Part shown: in pieces, positions 44,701 through 52,743 of the stretch
Layout of the letters: each line of letters starts with the position of its first letter
Numbering within the stretch: the stretch's first letter is position 1
Assembly (NCBI RefSeq): GCF_003259435.1
Contig: NZ_QLMA01000010.1
Span: 186,001-250,000 of the forward strand
DNA length: 64,000 nucleotides
Source: Chitinophaga dinghuensis
Lineage (GTDB): Bacteria > Bacteroidota > Bacteroidia > Chitinophagales > Chitinophagaceae
Reading direction: 5' to 3'
Program-made: the position numbers and the translations under genes
The notes under the pieces: model-generated
The model's database searches: none
Told to the model about the DNA's origin: nothing
The model's input: only the letters and a program-made list of their open reading frames with translations

Positions 44701-47349
44701 GAACGCGTGCAGAAAGAAAACCCTGCCGAAGCAGCCATGCTCGTATTTACATCCGATAAAACCACTTATAAAACAGGAGAGGAAATTACCCTCACCATTC
44801 CTAGTAGTGAAGGTGGCCGCGGACTCGTCAGCATTGAAAGCGGTAGCAAGGTGCTGCAAACCACCTGGATCGATACCAAGAAAGGACAAACTGTCTACAA
44901 GTTCAAGGCGACCAAAAACATGGCGCCCAATATATACGTGAACGTTAGTATGCTGCAACCCCATGCACAAACGAAAAATGACCTGCCAATCCGTATGTAT
45001 GGTACCATTCCGATCCTCGTAGAAGATCCGGAAACCATTCTGAAGCCGGTTATCAATATGCCTGACAAGCTGAAACCAGAAGCAGATGCCAGCATTACCG
45101 TAAGTGAAGCCAGCGGAAAAGCAATGACGTATACCATCGCCATTGTAGACGAAGGTTTATTGGATCTGACAAGATTCAAAACGCCTGATCCACACAGCTC
45201 TTTCTATGCAAGAGAAGCGCTCGGCGTAAGAACCTGGGATCTGTTTGATTATGTGATCGGTGCATGGGGCGTAGATATGGACCGTATTCTCAGCATTGGT
45301 GGGGATGAAGGGCTGAATAGAAACGCCGGCGCGGCAAAAGCAAATCGTTTCAAACCTGTAGTTAAATTCATGGGACCATTCTACCTGAAATCAGGTCAGA
45401 AACAGACCCATAACTTTAAACTGCCACCGTACATCGGTTCAGTGAAAGCCATGGTAGTAGCGGGTCAGGATGGCGCTTATGGCCAGGCAGAAAAAGCGGT
45501 ATCAGTGAAAAAACCACTGATGGTACTGACATCTGCACCAAGAGTACTGGGCCCAACTGAAACCATGCAGTTACCAGTAACTGTCTTTGGCCTGGAGCCA
45601 ACCGTTAAAAGCGCTACTGTTACACTCTCCACTAATGGATTGCTGGAAGTAGTAGGCGAACGTACCAAAACGGTCAACTTCCCGATGCCAGGAGAGCAAA
45701 TGGTATACTTTGATGTAAAAGTAAATCCACAGATAGGCGTTGCTAAGCTGAAGGTAACCGCCAGCAGCGGCCGCGAGTCTGCCGAAGATAATGTAGAACT
45801 GGAGGTAAGGAATCCTAATCCGTTCATCACTAACGTCAGCGAATCTACGCTCGAAGCATCGAAGGCATGGAGTGCGCCATACGCGCCGGTAGGTATGAGT
45901 GGTACCAATACTGGCGTACTGGAAGTTTCTACGATTCCATCGCTTAACCTGGGCAAACGCTTACAATTCCTGATTAGCTATCCACATGGATGTATAGAAC
46001 AAACTACTTCCGGCGTATTCCCGCAACTGGTGCTCAACCAGCTGATGGATCTTAAAGAAAGCCAGGTAGCGGAAATCGACAGAAATGTGAAGGCTGGTAT
46101 CACCAGATTACGCAGCTTCCAGACGTCGGATGGAGGATTTGCCTACTGGCCTGGAGGAACCACTGCGGATGATTGGGGAACCAACTATGGCGGTCACTTC
46201 CTCGTAGAAGCGCAAACCAGAGGCTATGCTATTCCTGCCGGACTCTTAGAAGGATGGAAGAAATACCAGCGTAACAAAGCCAACACCTGGGCGCCGAACA
46301 CCACCAATTTCTATGGTGGCGATCTTACACAGGCATATAGACTGTATCTCCTGGCACTGGCAAAAGTACCAGAACTGGGCGCGATGAACAGATTGAAAGA
46401 ATTCAAATACATCTCTGTTCCCGCTAAATGGAGACTGGCAGCAGCCTATAAACTGGCCGGTCAACCTGAAGTGGCAAACAGTCTGGTAGCAGGTCTGGGT
46501 ACAGAGGTGAAAGCCTATAACCAGTTAGGTGGTACTTTCGGATCTGATCTGCGCGATAAAGCCATGATCCTGGAAACTGAAGCCATACTTGGTCAGAATA
46601 GTCGCGCTTCCTCTCTGACAAGAGAAATCGCCTCTAACCTGGCGCAGGATAATATGTGGTACAGCACTCAAACCACTGCATATGCGCTCATCGCCATTGC
46701 TAAGTATTGTGGTACCAATAAGGGTTCTAACAAAATGAATTTCTCGTATACTATCAATGGTGCAAAAGGTACCGTGAACAGTAATTCATTCGTTTCGCAG
46801 ATTCCGCTGTCAGCAAACAATGCAGGTAATATTTCCATCAATAACAACGGAAGCAATTTACTCTACGTACGTGTGATTCTTCGCGGACAACCAGAATCCG
46901 GTAAAGAACCGATTGCTACCAATAGTCCGGACATATTGAATATGACGGTGAGATACCTGTCACGCGATGGGCATCCAATCGATCCAACTACGTTGACGCA
47001 AGGATCTGATTTTGTAGCATCAGTTACAATTACTAATCCAGGTAAACGTGGCTATTATGAGCAAATGGCGCTGTCTCAGATCTTCCCGTCAGGATGGGAA
47101 ATTCTGAATACCCGTCTCATGGGTAATGATAGTGCAAATCGTTCTTCTCCGGCTACGTATATGGATATACGTGATGACAGGGTTTATACTTACTTCAATA
47201 TTGAAGAGAATAAATCCCGCACATACAATGTATTACTGAATGCAGCGTATCTGGGTAAATACTATCTGCCAGCTACTTCTTGCGAAGCTATGTATGATAA
47301 TACCATCCATGCTTTTGCACCAGGTAAATGGGTAGAGGTGAAGAAATAA
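41767..47349 (+). CDS. Alpha-2-macroglobulin family lipoprotein (YfhM-like, thioester type)
   Basis: A giant 1860-residue lipoprotein with lipobox DGC (Cys20). It follows the bacterial alpha-2-macroglobulin plan: N-terminal macroglobulin beta domains with Ig-like strands, and an Asp/Glu-rich insertion near 460-510. The conserved GVWRPGDSIYLTFILEDKD is near 640, the bait-side segment YTIAIVDEGLLDLTRFKTPDPHSSFY near 1120, and the thioester motif HGCIEQTTS has its Cys at 1409. Helical thioester-domain repeats follow (TSDGGFAYWPGGTTADDWGTNYGGHFL). These proteins trap attacking proteases covalently in the periplasm. In many Gram-negatives the gene is paired with pbpC; here an Abi insert separates them. 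It ends in a 28-bp-stem terminator. Confidence 0.93.
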   Translation: MMFPKLRFAILASLFCVAAVCLFDGCRTTKKEPNTAYAKYIEAYTAGIISKQSAIRVHLAGQANVTHTENEPVDKQVFDFSPSIKGKTYWIDATTIEFRPDENLQPGKKYSAKFSLGKVMNVPSDLKSFDFDFKVMDPSFSVDLGGLKSENNTSLDRMTFSGTITTADAEQPQVIEKILTANYLGKSLPIKWEHNAAEHTSKFTISGIVQQQNASTMDITWSGAPLKISNDGKQTVDVPAIGDFKVLDVKAMSDPEQHLLIQFSDPISMAQSLEGLISISGQSDLRYSIDGSEVRVYAPNRLEGNYSVVINEGILNITDKKLGKSYTSNVNFENTMPSVEIPGKGVILPESNKMVMPFEAVNLNAVDVSIIKIFENNIPQYLQRNDLNGSTELRRVGRPVVVKTIRLDNDKSLNLHKKNRFFLDLDQLIRSEPGAIYRITIGFRRSYALASCAAKSGESDDNAASTPDFSDEDADYYGEKVDEDDDFWQRYDYYYPMGFKWDERDDPCTPSYYNKERWVSRNVISSNIGLTAKRGNDNSMLVAVTDIRDTKPLMAVELELLDYQNQVIFKTKSDGDGLATFDLKRKPYLLVAKKGTERGYLKLDDGSSLPLSRFDVQGEEVQQGIKGFLYGERGVWRPGDSIYLTFILEDKDKKLPADMPVTMELYNPKGQLYKRINSNSSLNGFYSFATATQPDDITGSWLAKVKVGGATFTKNVRVETVKPNRLKIKMDFKNNMLTKASSTGELSAMWLFGATAQHLKAKVDVSLTQQKTSFKGFNDYSFDDPVTHFETENKTIFEGSLNDNGTAPVNANIQLGKPAPGQLKANFEVKVFEPGGDFSIDNFSLPYNPYSTYAGLRIPAGDRTTGMLLTDQAHMIDIVDVDDQGRLTSGSKQVQVELYKIRWRWWWDGSDEDSYSNFTQDSYNQLLQKETITLSNGKGKWPLRINSPEWGRFLIRVKDLESGHTAGKSVYIDYPGWAERVQKENPAEAAMLVFTSDKTTYKTGEEITLTIPSSEGGRGLVSIESGSKVLQTTWIDTKKGQTVYKFKATKNMAPNIYVNVSMLQPHAQTKNDLPIRMYGTIPILVEDPETILKPVINMPDKLKPEADASITVSEASGKAMTYTIAIVDEGLLDLTRFKTPDPHSSFYAREALGVRTWDLFDYVIGAWGVDMDRILSIGGDEGLNRNAGAAKANRFKPVVKFMGPFYLKSGQKQTHNFKLPPYIGSVKAMVVAGQDGAYGQAEKAVSVKKPLMVLTSAPRVLGPTETMQLPVTVFGLEPTVKSATVTLSTNGLLEVVGERTKTVNFPMPGEQMVYFDVKVNPQIGVAKLKVTASSGRESAEDNVELEVRNPNPFITNVSESTLEASKAWSAPYAPVGMSGTNTGVLEVSTIPSLNLGKRLQFLISYPHGCIEQTTSGVFPQLVLNQLMDLKESQVAEIDRNVKAGITRLRSFQTSDGGFAYWPGGTTADDWGTNYGGHFLVEAQTRGYAIPAGLLEGWKKYQRNKANTWAPNTTNFYGGDLTQAYRLYLLALAKVPELGAMNRLKEFKYISVPAKWRLAAAYKLAGQPEVANSLVAGLGTEVKAYNQLGGTFGSDLRDKAMILETEAILGQNSRASSLTREIASNLAQDNMWYSTQTTAYALIAIAKYCGTNKGSNKMNFSYTINGAKGTVNSNSFVSQIPLSANNAGNISINNNGSNLLYVRVILRGQPESGKEPIATNSPDILNMTVRYLSRDGHPIDPTTLTQGSDFVASVTITNPGKRGYYEQMALSQIFPSGWEILNTRLMGNDSANRSSPATYMDIRDDRVYTYFNIEENKSRTYNVLLNAAYLGKYYLPATSCEAMYDNTIHAFAPGKWVEVKK

Positions 47350-47357
47350 AAGAAACA

Positions 47358-47416
47358 ACAAGTTATAAACAACAAAGGCTGTGTCGATGACACAGCCTTT
47401 GTTGTTTATAACTTGT
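47358..47416. terminator. Bidirectional terminator with a 28-bp perfect stem
   Basis: The arm 47358-47385 is the exact reverse complement of 47389-47416, with a 3-nt GAT loop. It fills the space between the stop codons of the macroglobulin gene and the convergent Abi gene and can terminate both. Confidence 0.9.
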
Positions 47417-47417
47417 A

Positions 47418-48338
47418 TTATTTCCAAAGAGCTTCTTCTTCCCATCCCTTAGAGAAACCCATTTTATCCACATCTATGGATGGATAATTCACTATGAGTT
47501 CCTTGAGCTTAGTATGAAAGTTAGCCTGAGGACTTGCTGTATGTAAAATGTATCGTACAGTGCAGAGTTGCAGGAATAAGAACTGGATATGAGGACTAGT
47601 TGACGATGGCATGTTTTCCCGAACTATCCAAGGCAAGCTTCCTTTATGCATTAATTTAGGAGGATAACCAAAGATCCGATAACATAAACGGCCATGATGT
47701 GAACAAATATTTCTCAAAACACTTATTGCCTGTATCCAGGAATGTAAATATTCCACAGTGCTGAGCCCATATGATTTAGCAATCGCTTTCTTCTCAGCAA
47801 TGTCATTGCGAATATTACCATAAAGTTTAGACAATGTACCAAAAGAAAGGACTTCTAACGTTTTCCATGCCGGCGGATATCTATCTGTTCCATATATTTT
47901 ATCATGATGCAAAATGAACTTTTCACCAGACCGAGCAAGTTCATTATCTATTATTTCAAGAACTGTATCAAATAAGTCTTCTTTATGGAACAGATGACTA
48001 TGAGCAAACCAGGTTGGCGAATACGGAATACTCATCATATTAGAAAGCCTGCATCTGAACGAAACCTCTATTCTTTCAATAGCATCTATCAGCAACAACC
48101 TCAATTCACGATCAAAGTTATATAATTCAATAATTTGCTTAAAATTAGTACCAGTGCAGAAAATATGATTAATTCTATCTGTCTGAAAATCTTGCCAATA
48201 CCCTGCTAAGCGGTAGTAACCAACGTTTTCCAGAAAATGTATTGCTTCTGATTGATCACTAAAAATCACTCCTCTCTGTTGTAATAATATTATTTGCTGC
48301 TGGATAGATAAAGCAGGCTTATTGTAAGTGAGGGTCAT
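47418..48338 (-). CDS. Abi_2/AbiF-AbiD family protein (HEPN-type RNase, abortive infection)
   Basis: A 306-residue protein of the Abi_2 family (AbiD/AbiF). The family start NKPALSIQQQIILLQQRGVIF, the YYRLAGYW segment near residues 41-48, YNFDRELRLLLIDAIERIEVSFR near 73-95 and VLRNICSHHGRLCYRIFG near 207-224 are all characteristic. R209-N-I-C-S-H214 fits the Rx4H motif of HEPN ribonucleases, so it is probably an RNase toxin that halts growth upon phage infection. It is intact, leftward, and inserted between the macroglobulin gene and pbpC. A compact RNA unit ending in T8 lies 2 nt before the start codon. The AT-rich surroundings suggest horizontal acquisition. Confidence 0.9.
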   Translation of the reverse strand: MTLTYNKPALSIQQQIILLQQRGVIFSDQSEAIHFLENVGYYRLAGYWQDFQTDRINHIFCTGTNFKQIIELYNFDRELRLLLIDAIERIEVSFRCRLSNMMSIPYSPTWFAHSHLFHKEDLFDTVLEIIDNELARSGEKFILHHDKIYGTDRYPPAWKTLEVLSFGTLSKLYGNIRNDIAEKKAIAKSYGLSTVEYLHSWIQAISVLRNICSHHGRLCYRIFGYPPKLMHKGSLPWIVRENMPSSTSPHIQFLFLQLCTVRYILHTASPQANFHTKLKELIVNYPSIDVDKMGFSKGWEEEALWK

Positions 48339-48340
48339 AG

Positions 48341-48395
48341 AAAAAAAAGCCCCGCCTGGGTGCGCTGATCTTACGAGAAGCGTGGCGGGTACGGT
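48341..48395 (-). ncRNA. Putative small structured RNA upstream of the Abi gene
   Basis: On the minus strand, a 6-bp stem (CCCGCC at 48389-48384 with GGCGGG at 48356-48351) encloses an inner 4-bp stem (CGCT with AGCG) and a 12-nt loop. It is followed by GC and eight T residues (48348-48341), an intrinsic terminator. A promoter (48401-48432) stands just upstream, giving an RNA of about 50-55 nt. The terminator precedes the Abi start codon by only 2 nt, so the unit may act as an RNA partner (antitoxin-like), as an attenuator of the Abi gene, or both. The RNA has not been shown to exist; the reading rests on structure and position. Confidence 0.55.
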
Positions 48396-48400
48396 TAATG

Positions 48401-48432
48401 TAAAATTAGTTTTTTCGATTTAAATCAACAAA
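48401..48432 (-). promoter_or_regulatory. Promoter of the Abi-associated RNA
   Basis: On the minus strand TTTG (complement of 48429-48432), 20 nt, then TAATTTTA (complement of 48401-48408). This fits the Bacteroidota -33/-7 pattern apart from the last base of the -7 box. The start would fall near 48395, just before the hairpin. Confidence 0.5.
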
Positions 48433-48706
48433 TGTCTCCCTTGATTTTAGAGCATACATATTGTGCATCAAAGTGACTCTCATGAATACTATAAAAAATT
48501 GATTTTCAATACACTTATCATATTCACTATACTTATCTATGTATATGTTAAGGGTAGAATATCCAATTACTGTCTGAATTTCATCCATAAAATAGTTGAT
48601 TAAATTTTAGCAGAAGAATGGTTAAAAACAATAATCGCAAGCTAACTACATTTACTCAAATAGATTTATCCATTTTGTTCATTCTTAGTACCCTTATCTT
48701 AATGAT

Positions 48707-48974
48707 AATGAACAGATCAAACATTTAAATTTTGCCATCACTCTAAACGGAAAAATTCACGAATTCCTGCTTCCCACATTTCCAATATTTTTCACGCTGC
48801 GATCGTAATTTTCAGCGCATCGAACTGCGCATTCACGCTCATTTAATTAAAAATATTTTTAAATTGTGTCATCGTCTCTGACACAATTATAATTTATTAA
48901 TTTTCAATAAATATTACTATTATTAGTTATTCATAAGTATCAATATTAAATTAATAAAAATGAACAGATCAAAC
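48707..48974. repeat. 16-bp direct repeat upstream of pbpC
   Basis: AATGAACAGATCAAAC occurs exactly at 48707-48722 and 48959-48974, 252 nt apart in the same orientation. Each copy is followed by TTT-rich sequence. The pair may result from a local duplication of the pbpC upstream region, or be the footprint of an insertion. Confidence 0.6.
48862..48888. repeat. 10-bp perfect inverted repeat upstream of pbpC
   Basis: AATTGTGTCA (48862-48871), a 7-nt spacer TCGTCTC, and TGACACAATT (48879-48888). It could be an operator or a hairpin. It lies about 110 nt before the pbpC start. Confidence 0.6.
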
Positions 48975-48997
48975 TTTTATACTATCATTGCAAACCA

Positions 48998-51397
48998 ATG
49001 ACCCTACAGCAATTCAAACAATGGTGCAAACGAAAAAAGTGGTGGCTGGCTGCCCTCACCGTAGTACTCATTGCATACTATTTTTGTCTGCCAAGACACC
49101 TGTTCAACGACCCAACATCATATGTACTGGAAGACAACAACGGAGACCTCCTCAATGCCAGTATCGCAACTGACGGACAATGGCGTTTTCCTTACAATGA
49201 TCATGTACCTGAAAAATTTAAAAAGTGTATCATCGCATATGAAGATAAACGCTTCAACTACCACTGGGGCGTAGATCCCATCGCAATGGCCAGAGCCATC
49301 AAACAAAATATCAGCGGACATAAAGTAGTCAGCGGCGGCAGTACCCTCACCATGCAGGTGATCCGTATCGCCCGCAATAAACCCCGAAACCTCTGGCAGA
49401 AATGCATAGAAGCTATATTAGCTACCAGACTCGAATTCGCCGCCTCCAAACATAAAATCGTTGCACTCTATGCCGCGAACGCCCCCTTCGGAGGAAACGT
49501 TGTAGGTCTGGAAGCCGCTTCCTGGCGCTATTACGGCCGAAAAGCAGATCAACTCTCCTGGGGCGAAATGGCCGCACTCGCAGTATTACCGAATTCCCCT
49601 GCATTAGTACACCCCGGCCGCAACAGACAAATATTACTCAACAAACGTAACCAACTGTTGCAGAAACTTTATCTGAATAAAACCATCGATAAAAGCACTT
49701 ACGAACTCGCCCAGCTGGAACCCTTGCCAAATCAGCCTCTCCCGCTGCCGCAAGATGCGCCGCATCTGCTGGACAAATTTCGTTCGGACTTCAAACAACA
49801 ACATATCACAGAAGACACCCGCATCAAAACAACACTGGATGCGGCCTTACAGAGAAATGTAACGGCAATCGTTACACGCTATCATCAGATTTATAAAGCC
49901 AATGGTATTAACAATGCTGCAGCGCTAGTACTGGACGTCGAAACAGGTAATACACTCTCCTATGTAGGTAACATTTATAATCCTGGAGATCCTGAGCTGG
50001 AAAGCCATGTGGATGTGGTACAGGCAAGACGCAGTCCCGGTAGTACGCTGAAACCCGTATTATACGCCGCCATGCTCCACGATGGCCTCATGCTGCCTAA
50101 TACGCTGATACCAGATATTCCTACCCAAATCGCAGGCTATTCCCCCAAAAACTTCGACCTGGGCTATGATGGCGCCGTACCGGCCTCCAGAGCATTGGCC
50201 AGATCGCTGAATATCCCTGCTGTACGAATGTTGCAGATATATCGTTATGAACGCTTTCATTCGTTACTCAAACAAATGGGTATCACCACACTCAACAAAC
50301 CTGCGGATCACTATGGCCTGTCCATGATCCTGGGAGGTGGAGAAACTACGCTCTGGGAAATGTGCGGCATGTACGCCAGCATGGCCCGCATCCTATTGCA
50401 TACCGACCAATACAAAGGAAAATATGACCTCGATGATATTCATCCACCCAACTATGTACTGAATGCAGCACAACCCTCTGAGCATGGACTCAGTCGCAAT
50501 GGCGTGCTGGATGCAGCTTCCATCTGGTGGACATTCGAAGCCATGACGGAAGTAATGCGGCCGGGAGAAGAACTACTATGGCAACAGTTCTCTTCCACGC
50601 AGCGCGTAGCCTGGAAAACAGGTACCAGCTTCGGTTTCAGAGATGGATGGGCCATCGGCGTTACACCGCAATATGTAGTAGGCATATGGGTAGGTAATAC
50701 AGATGGAGAAGGAAGACCCGGACTCATCGGAGTACAGACAGCCGCTCCCATACTCTTCGAAGTATTCCGTCAACTACATACCAGTGGCTGGTTTACAGCC
50801 CCATACGACCAGATGAAAAAAGTGGAAGTATGTAAAAAAAGCGGCTACAGAGCCAATGAATTATGTGATGATAAAGACTCTATCTGGGTGCCAGCTGCAG
50901 GCATCCGTTCCGGCATCTGCCCATATCATCAATTAGTACATCTGGACAGAACCGGTAAATTCAGGGTAACAGAAGCCTGCGAATCGCCACAATACATGCA
51001 GCATAAAGCATGGTTCATTTTACCGCCCTCACAGGAGTTTTATTATCGCAGTAAAAACTACTATGAACCATTGCCTCCCTATAAACCGGAATGCCTGGCC
51101 TCTCTTGGCCAGGATAAAGCCCCTATGGAACTGATATACCCACGCGCCAATGCACGTATATTCGTTCCCGTAGAAATCGACGGTAGCCCGGGACAGGCCA
51201 TCTTCACCGCCACACACCGCAATACTGCTGCCAAAATATTCTGGCATCTGGATAATAATTTCATCGGCACAACTACTGAATTCCATCAAATGGCATTACG
51301 TCCTAATGCTGGTAAACATACCATCACATTGGTAGATGAAAACGGAGAACGTATCTCCGCTGATTTCACCATCCTTGAAAAAGAAAGAGAACATTAA
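48998..51397 (+). CDS. pbpC: Penicillin-binding protein 1C
   Basis: A 799-residue bifunctional peptidoglycan synthase anchored by one N-terminal helix (about 14-30). The GT51 transglycosylase domain has IIAYEDKRFNYHWGVDPIAMARA near 77-99, with catalytic Glu, and GGSTLTMQVIRIARN near 115-129. The transpeptidase domain has SPGSTLKP with catalytic Ser near 349 and KTGTSFGFRDGWAIG near 539-553. A C-terminal BiPBP_C domain (from about 710) is the mark of the PBP1C group. The genomic link with the alpha-2-macroglobulin lipoprotein is conserved in many bacteria: PBP1C is thought to repair peptidoglycan where the macroglobulin guards against breaches. A terminator follows at 51426-51455. Confidence 0.94.
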   Translation: MTLQQFKQWCKRKKWWLAALTVVLIAYYFCLPRHLFNDPTSYVLEDNNGDLLNASIATDGQWRFPYNDHVPEKFKKCIIAYEDKRFNYHWGVDPIAMARAIKQNISGHKVVSGGSTLTMQVIRIARNKPRNLWQKCIEAILATRLEFAASKHKIVALYAANAPFGGNVVGLEAASWRYYGRKADQLSWGEMAALAVLPNSPALVHPGRNRQILLNKRNQLLQKLYLNKTIDKSTYELAQLEPLPNQPLPLPQDAPHLLDKFRSDFKQQHITEDTRIKTTLDAALQRNVTAIVTRYHQIYKANGINNAAALVLDVETGNTLSYVGNIYNPGDPELESHVDVVQARRSPGSTLKPVLYAAMLHDGLMLPNTLIPDIPTQIAGYSPKNFDLGYDGAVPASRALARSLNIPAVRMLQIYRYERFHSLLKQMGITTLNKPADHYGLSMILGGGETTLWEMCGMYASMARILLHTDQYKGKYDLDDIHPPNYVLNAAQPSEHGLSRNGVLDAASIWWTFEAMTEVMRPGEELLWQQFSSTQRVAWKTGTSFGFRDGWAIGVTPQYVVGIWVGNTDGEGRPGLIGVQTAAPILFEVFRQLHTSGWFTAPYDQMKKVEVCKKSGYRANELCDDKDSIWVPAAGIRSGICPYHQLVHLDRTGKFRVTEACESPQYMQHKAWFILPPSQEFYYRSKNYYEPLPPYKPECLASLGQDKAPMELIYPRANARIFVPVEIDGSPGQAIFTATHRNTAAKIFWHLDNNFIGTTTEFHQMALRPNAGKHTITLVDENGERISADFTILEKEREH

Positions 51398-51425
51398 AAA
51401 AGGCCGATATTTCGAAGGAAAAAGA

Positions 51426-51455
51426 AAAGCCGGAAGTGACTTCACTTCCGGCTTT
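51426..51455. terminator. Terminator between pbpC and rarA
   Basis: AAAGCCGGAAGTGA and TCACTTCCGGCTTT form a perfect 14-bp stem with a 2-nt nominal loop. It lies between convergent genes and probably works in both directions. Confidence 0.85.
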
Positions 51456-51483
51456 ATATATAGTTTCTTTGATACCATAACTA

Positions 51484-52740
51484 TTAATAGTTATACTTAT
51501 CCTTCCACAATTGTTTGAGATACCTTCTCAATTCATCTTCCCTGGCGTTTTTTCCGGGATCATACATCTTCATGCCTTTGATCGCATCTGGTAAAAACTC
51601 CTGGAGCACAAAGTTATTTTCATAATCATGTGCATAAGCATATCCCTGATTATACCCCATCTCTTTCATCATTTTCGTAGGGGCGTTCCTGATATGCATC
51701 GGCACCGGCAGATCTCCTGTTTTAGCGACCACCTGCTGTGCAGTATTAATCGCCATATAAGCGGCATTACTTTTTGGCGAAGAGGCCAGGTATGTAACGC
51801 ACTGAGACAAAATAATCCTGGACTCCGGATAGCCAATCAGATTAACCGCCTGAAAGCAATTGGTAGCCAGCAACAAGGCATTCGGATTGGCATTCCCAAT
51901 ATCCTCTGAAGCCAGGATGACCAGTCGTCTAGCTATAAACTTCACATCCTCTCCACCATCGATCATACGTGCCAGCCAATACACTGCGGCATTGGGATCG
52001 CTACCACGAATAGATTTGATAAAGGCAGAGATGATATCATAATGTTGCTCCCCTGATTTATCGTATATGGCTACCCGTTGCTGGGCAATTTCCATCACTA
52101 CTTTATCTGTAATCACTACAGGACTTTCCTGTATAGTACCTACTACCAGTTCAAACAGATTCAACAATTTGCGGGCATCACCACCGGAAATATTGAATAA
52201 AGCCGTGGTTTCTTTCAGCTCAATATTTTTGGACTGTAACCACTTATCCTTTTCCATGGCTTGCTTCAGCAACTGCATTAATTGCTCAGGCCCCAATGGC
52301 TTCAGTACATACACCTGGCTACGGGAGAGTACGGCCGCATTTACTTCAAAAGAAGGATTCTCTGTCGTAGCGCCGATCAGCGTAATAATTCCTTTCTCCA
52401 CAGCGCCTAATAAGGCATCTTGCTGAGATTTATTGAAACGGTGAATCTCATCGATAAATAATACCGCATGTTGCTGTCGCCTCGCCATCTCAATGACCTC
52501 ACGCACCTCTTTCACACCAGCAGAAATGGCGCTAAGCGTGTAGAAAGGTACGTTCAATGTATGTGCGATAATATTAGCAATGGTAGTTTTCCCCACACCT
52601 GGCGGACCCCATAATATCATAGATGGGATTCTTCCCTGTTCAATGGCTTTCCGGAGAATACTATCCGGCCCTGTAAGATGTTCCTGACCTACCAGATCAT
52701 CCAGGCTAGCCGGTCTTAGGCGTTCTGCAAGTGGTTGCAT
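51484..52740 (-). CDS. rarA: Replication-associated recombination protein RarA (MgsA)
   Basis: A 418-residue AAA+ ATPase of the clamp-loader group that acts at stalled replication forks and binds SSB. The N-terminus PLAERLRPASLDDLVGQEHLTG is typical. Walker A WGPPGVGKTT is near residues 44-53, Walker B VLFIDEIHRFNKSQQDALLGAVEKG near 94-118, sensor ATTENPSF near 125, and AVLSRSQVYVLKPL follows. The C-terminal tetramerisation half begins near 240 (HYDIISAFIKSIRGSDPNAAVYWLARMI). It starts 3 nt after the haemoglobin stop codon and is last in a three-gene leftward operon. Confidence 0.96.
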   Translation of the reverse strand: MQPLAERLRPASLDDLVGQEHLTGPDSILRKAIEQGRIPSMILWGPPGVGKTTIANIIAHTLNVPFYTLSAISAGVKEVREVIEMARRQQHAVLFIDEIHRFNKSQQDALLGAVEKGIITLIGATTENPSFEVNAAVLSRSQVYVLKPLGPEQLMQLLKQAMEKDKWLQSKNIELKETTALFNISGGDARKLLNLFELVVGTIQESPVVITDKVVMEIAQQRVAIYDKSGEQHYDIISAFIKSIRGSDPNAAVYWLARMIDGGEDVKFIARRLVILASEDIGNANPNALLLATNCFQAVNLIGYPESRIILSQCVTYLASSPKSNAAYMAINTAQQVVAKTGDLPVPMHIRNAPTKMMKEMGYNQGYAYAHDYENNFVLQEFLPDAIKGMKMYDPGKNAREDELRRYLKQLWKDKYNY

Positions 52741-52743
52741 ACA

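Larger units (their letters stand above)
48433..48997. other. AT-rich region between the Abi RNA unit and pbpC
   Basis: This region is visibly richer in A and T than its neighbours. It carries a 16-bp direct repeat (48707-48722 and 48959-48974) and a hairpin (48862-48888). A 60-codon leftward frame at 48406-48588 overlaps the RNA promoter and resembles nothing known to me. TATCATTG at 48983-48990 is a possible -7 box for pbpC, which would make its transcript almost leaderless. Confidence 0.45.

Noticed and set aside
48406-48588. 60-codon leftward frame upstream of the Abi RNA unit
   Set aside because: It overlaps the RNA promoter, lies in AT-rich sequence and shows no family resemblance; a real small protein cannot be excluded but is not supported.
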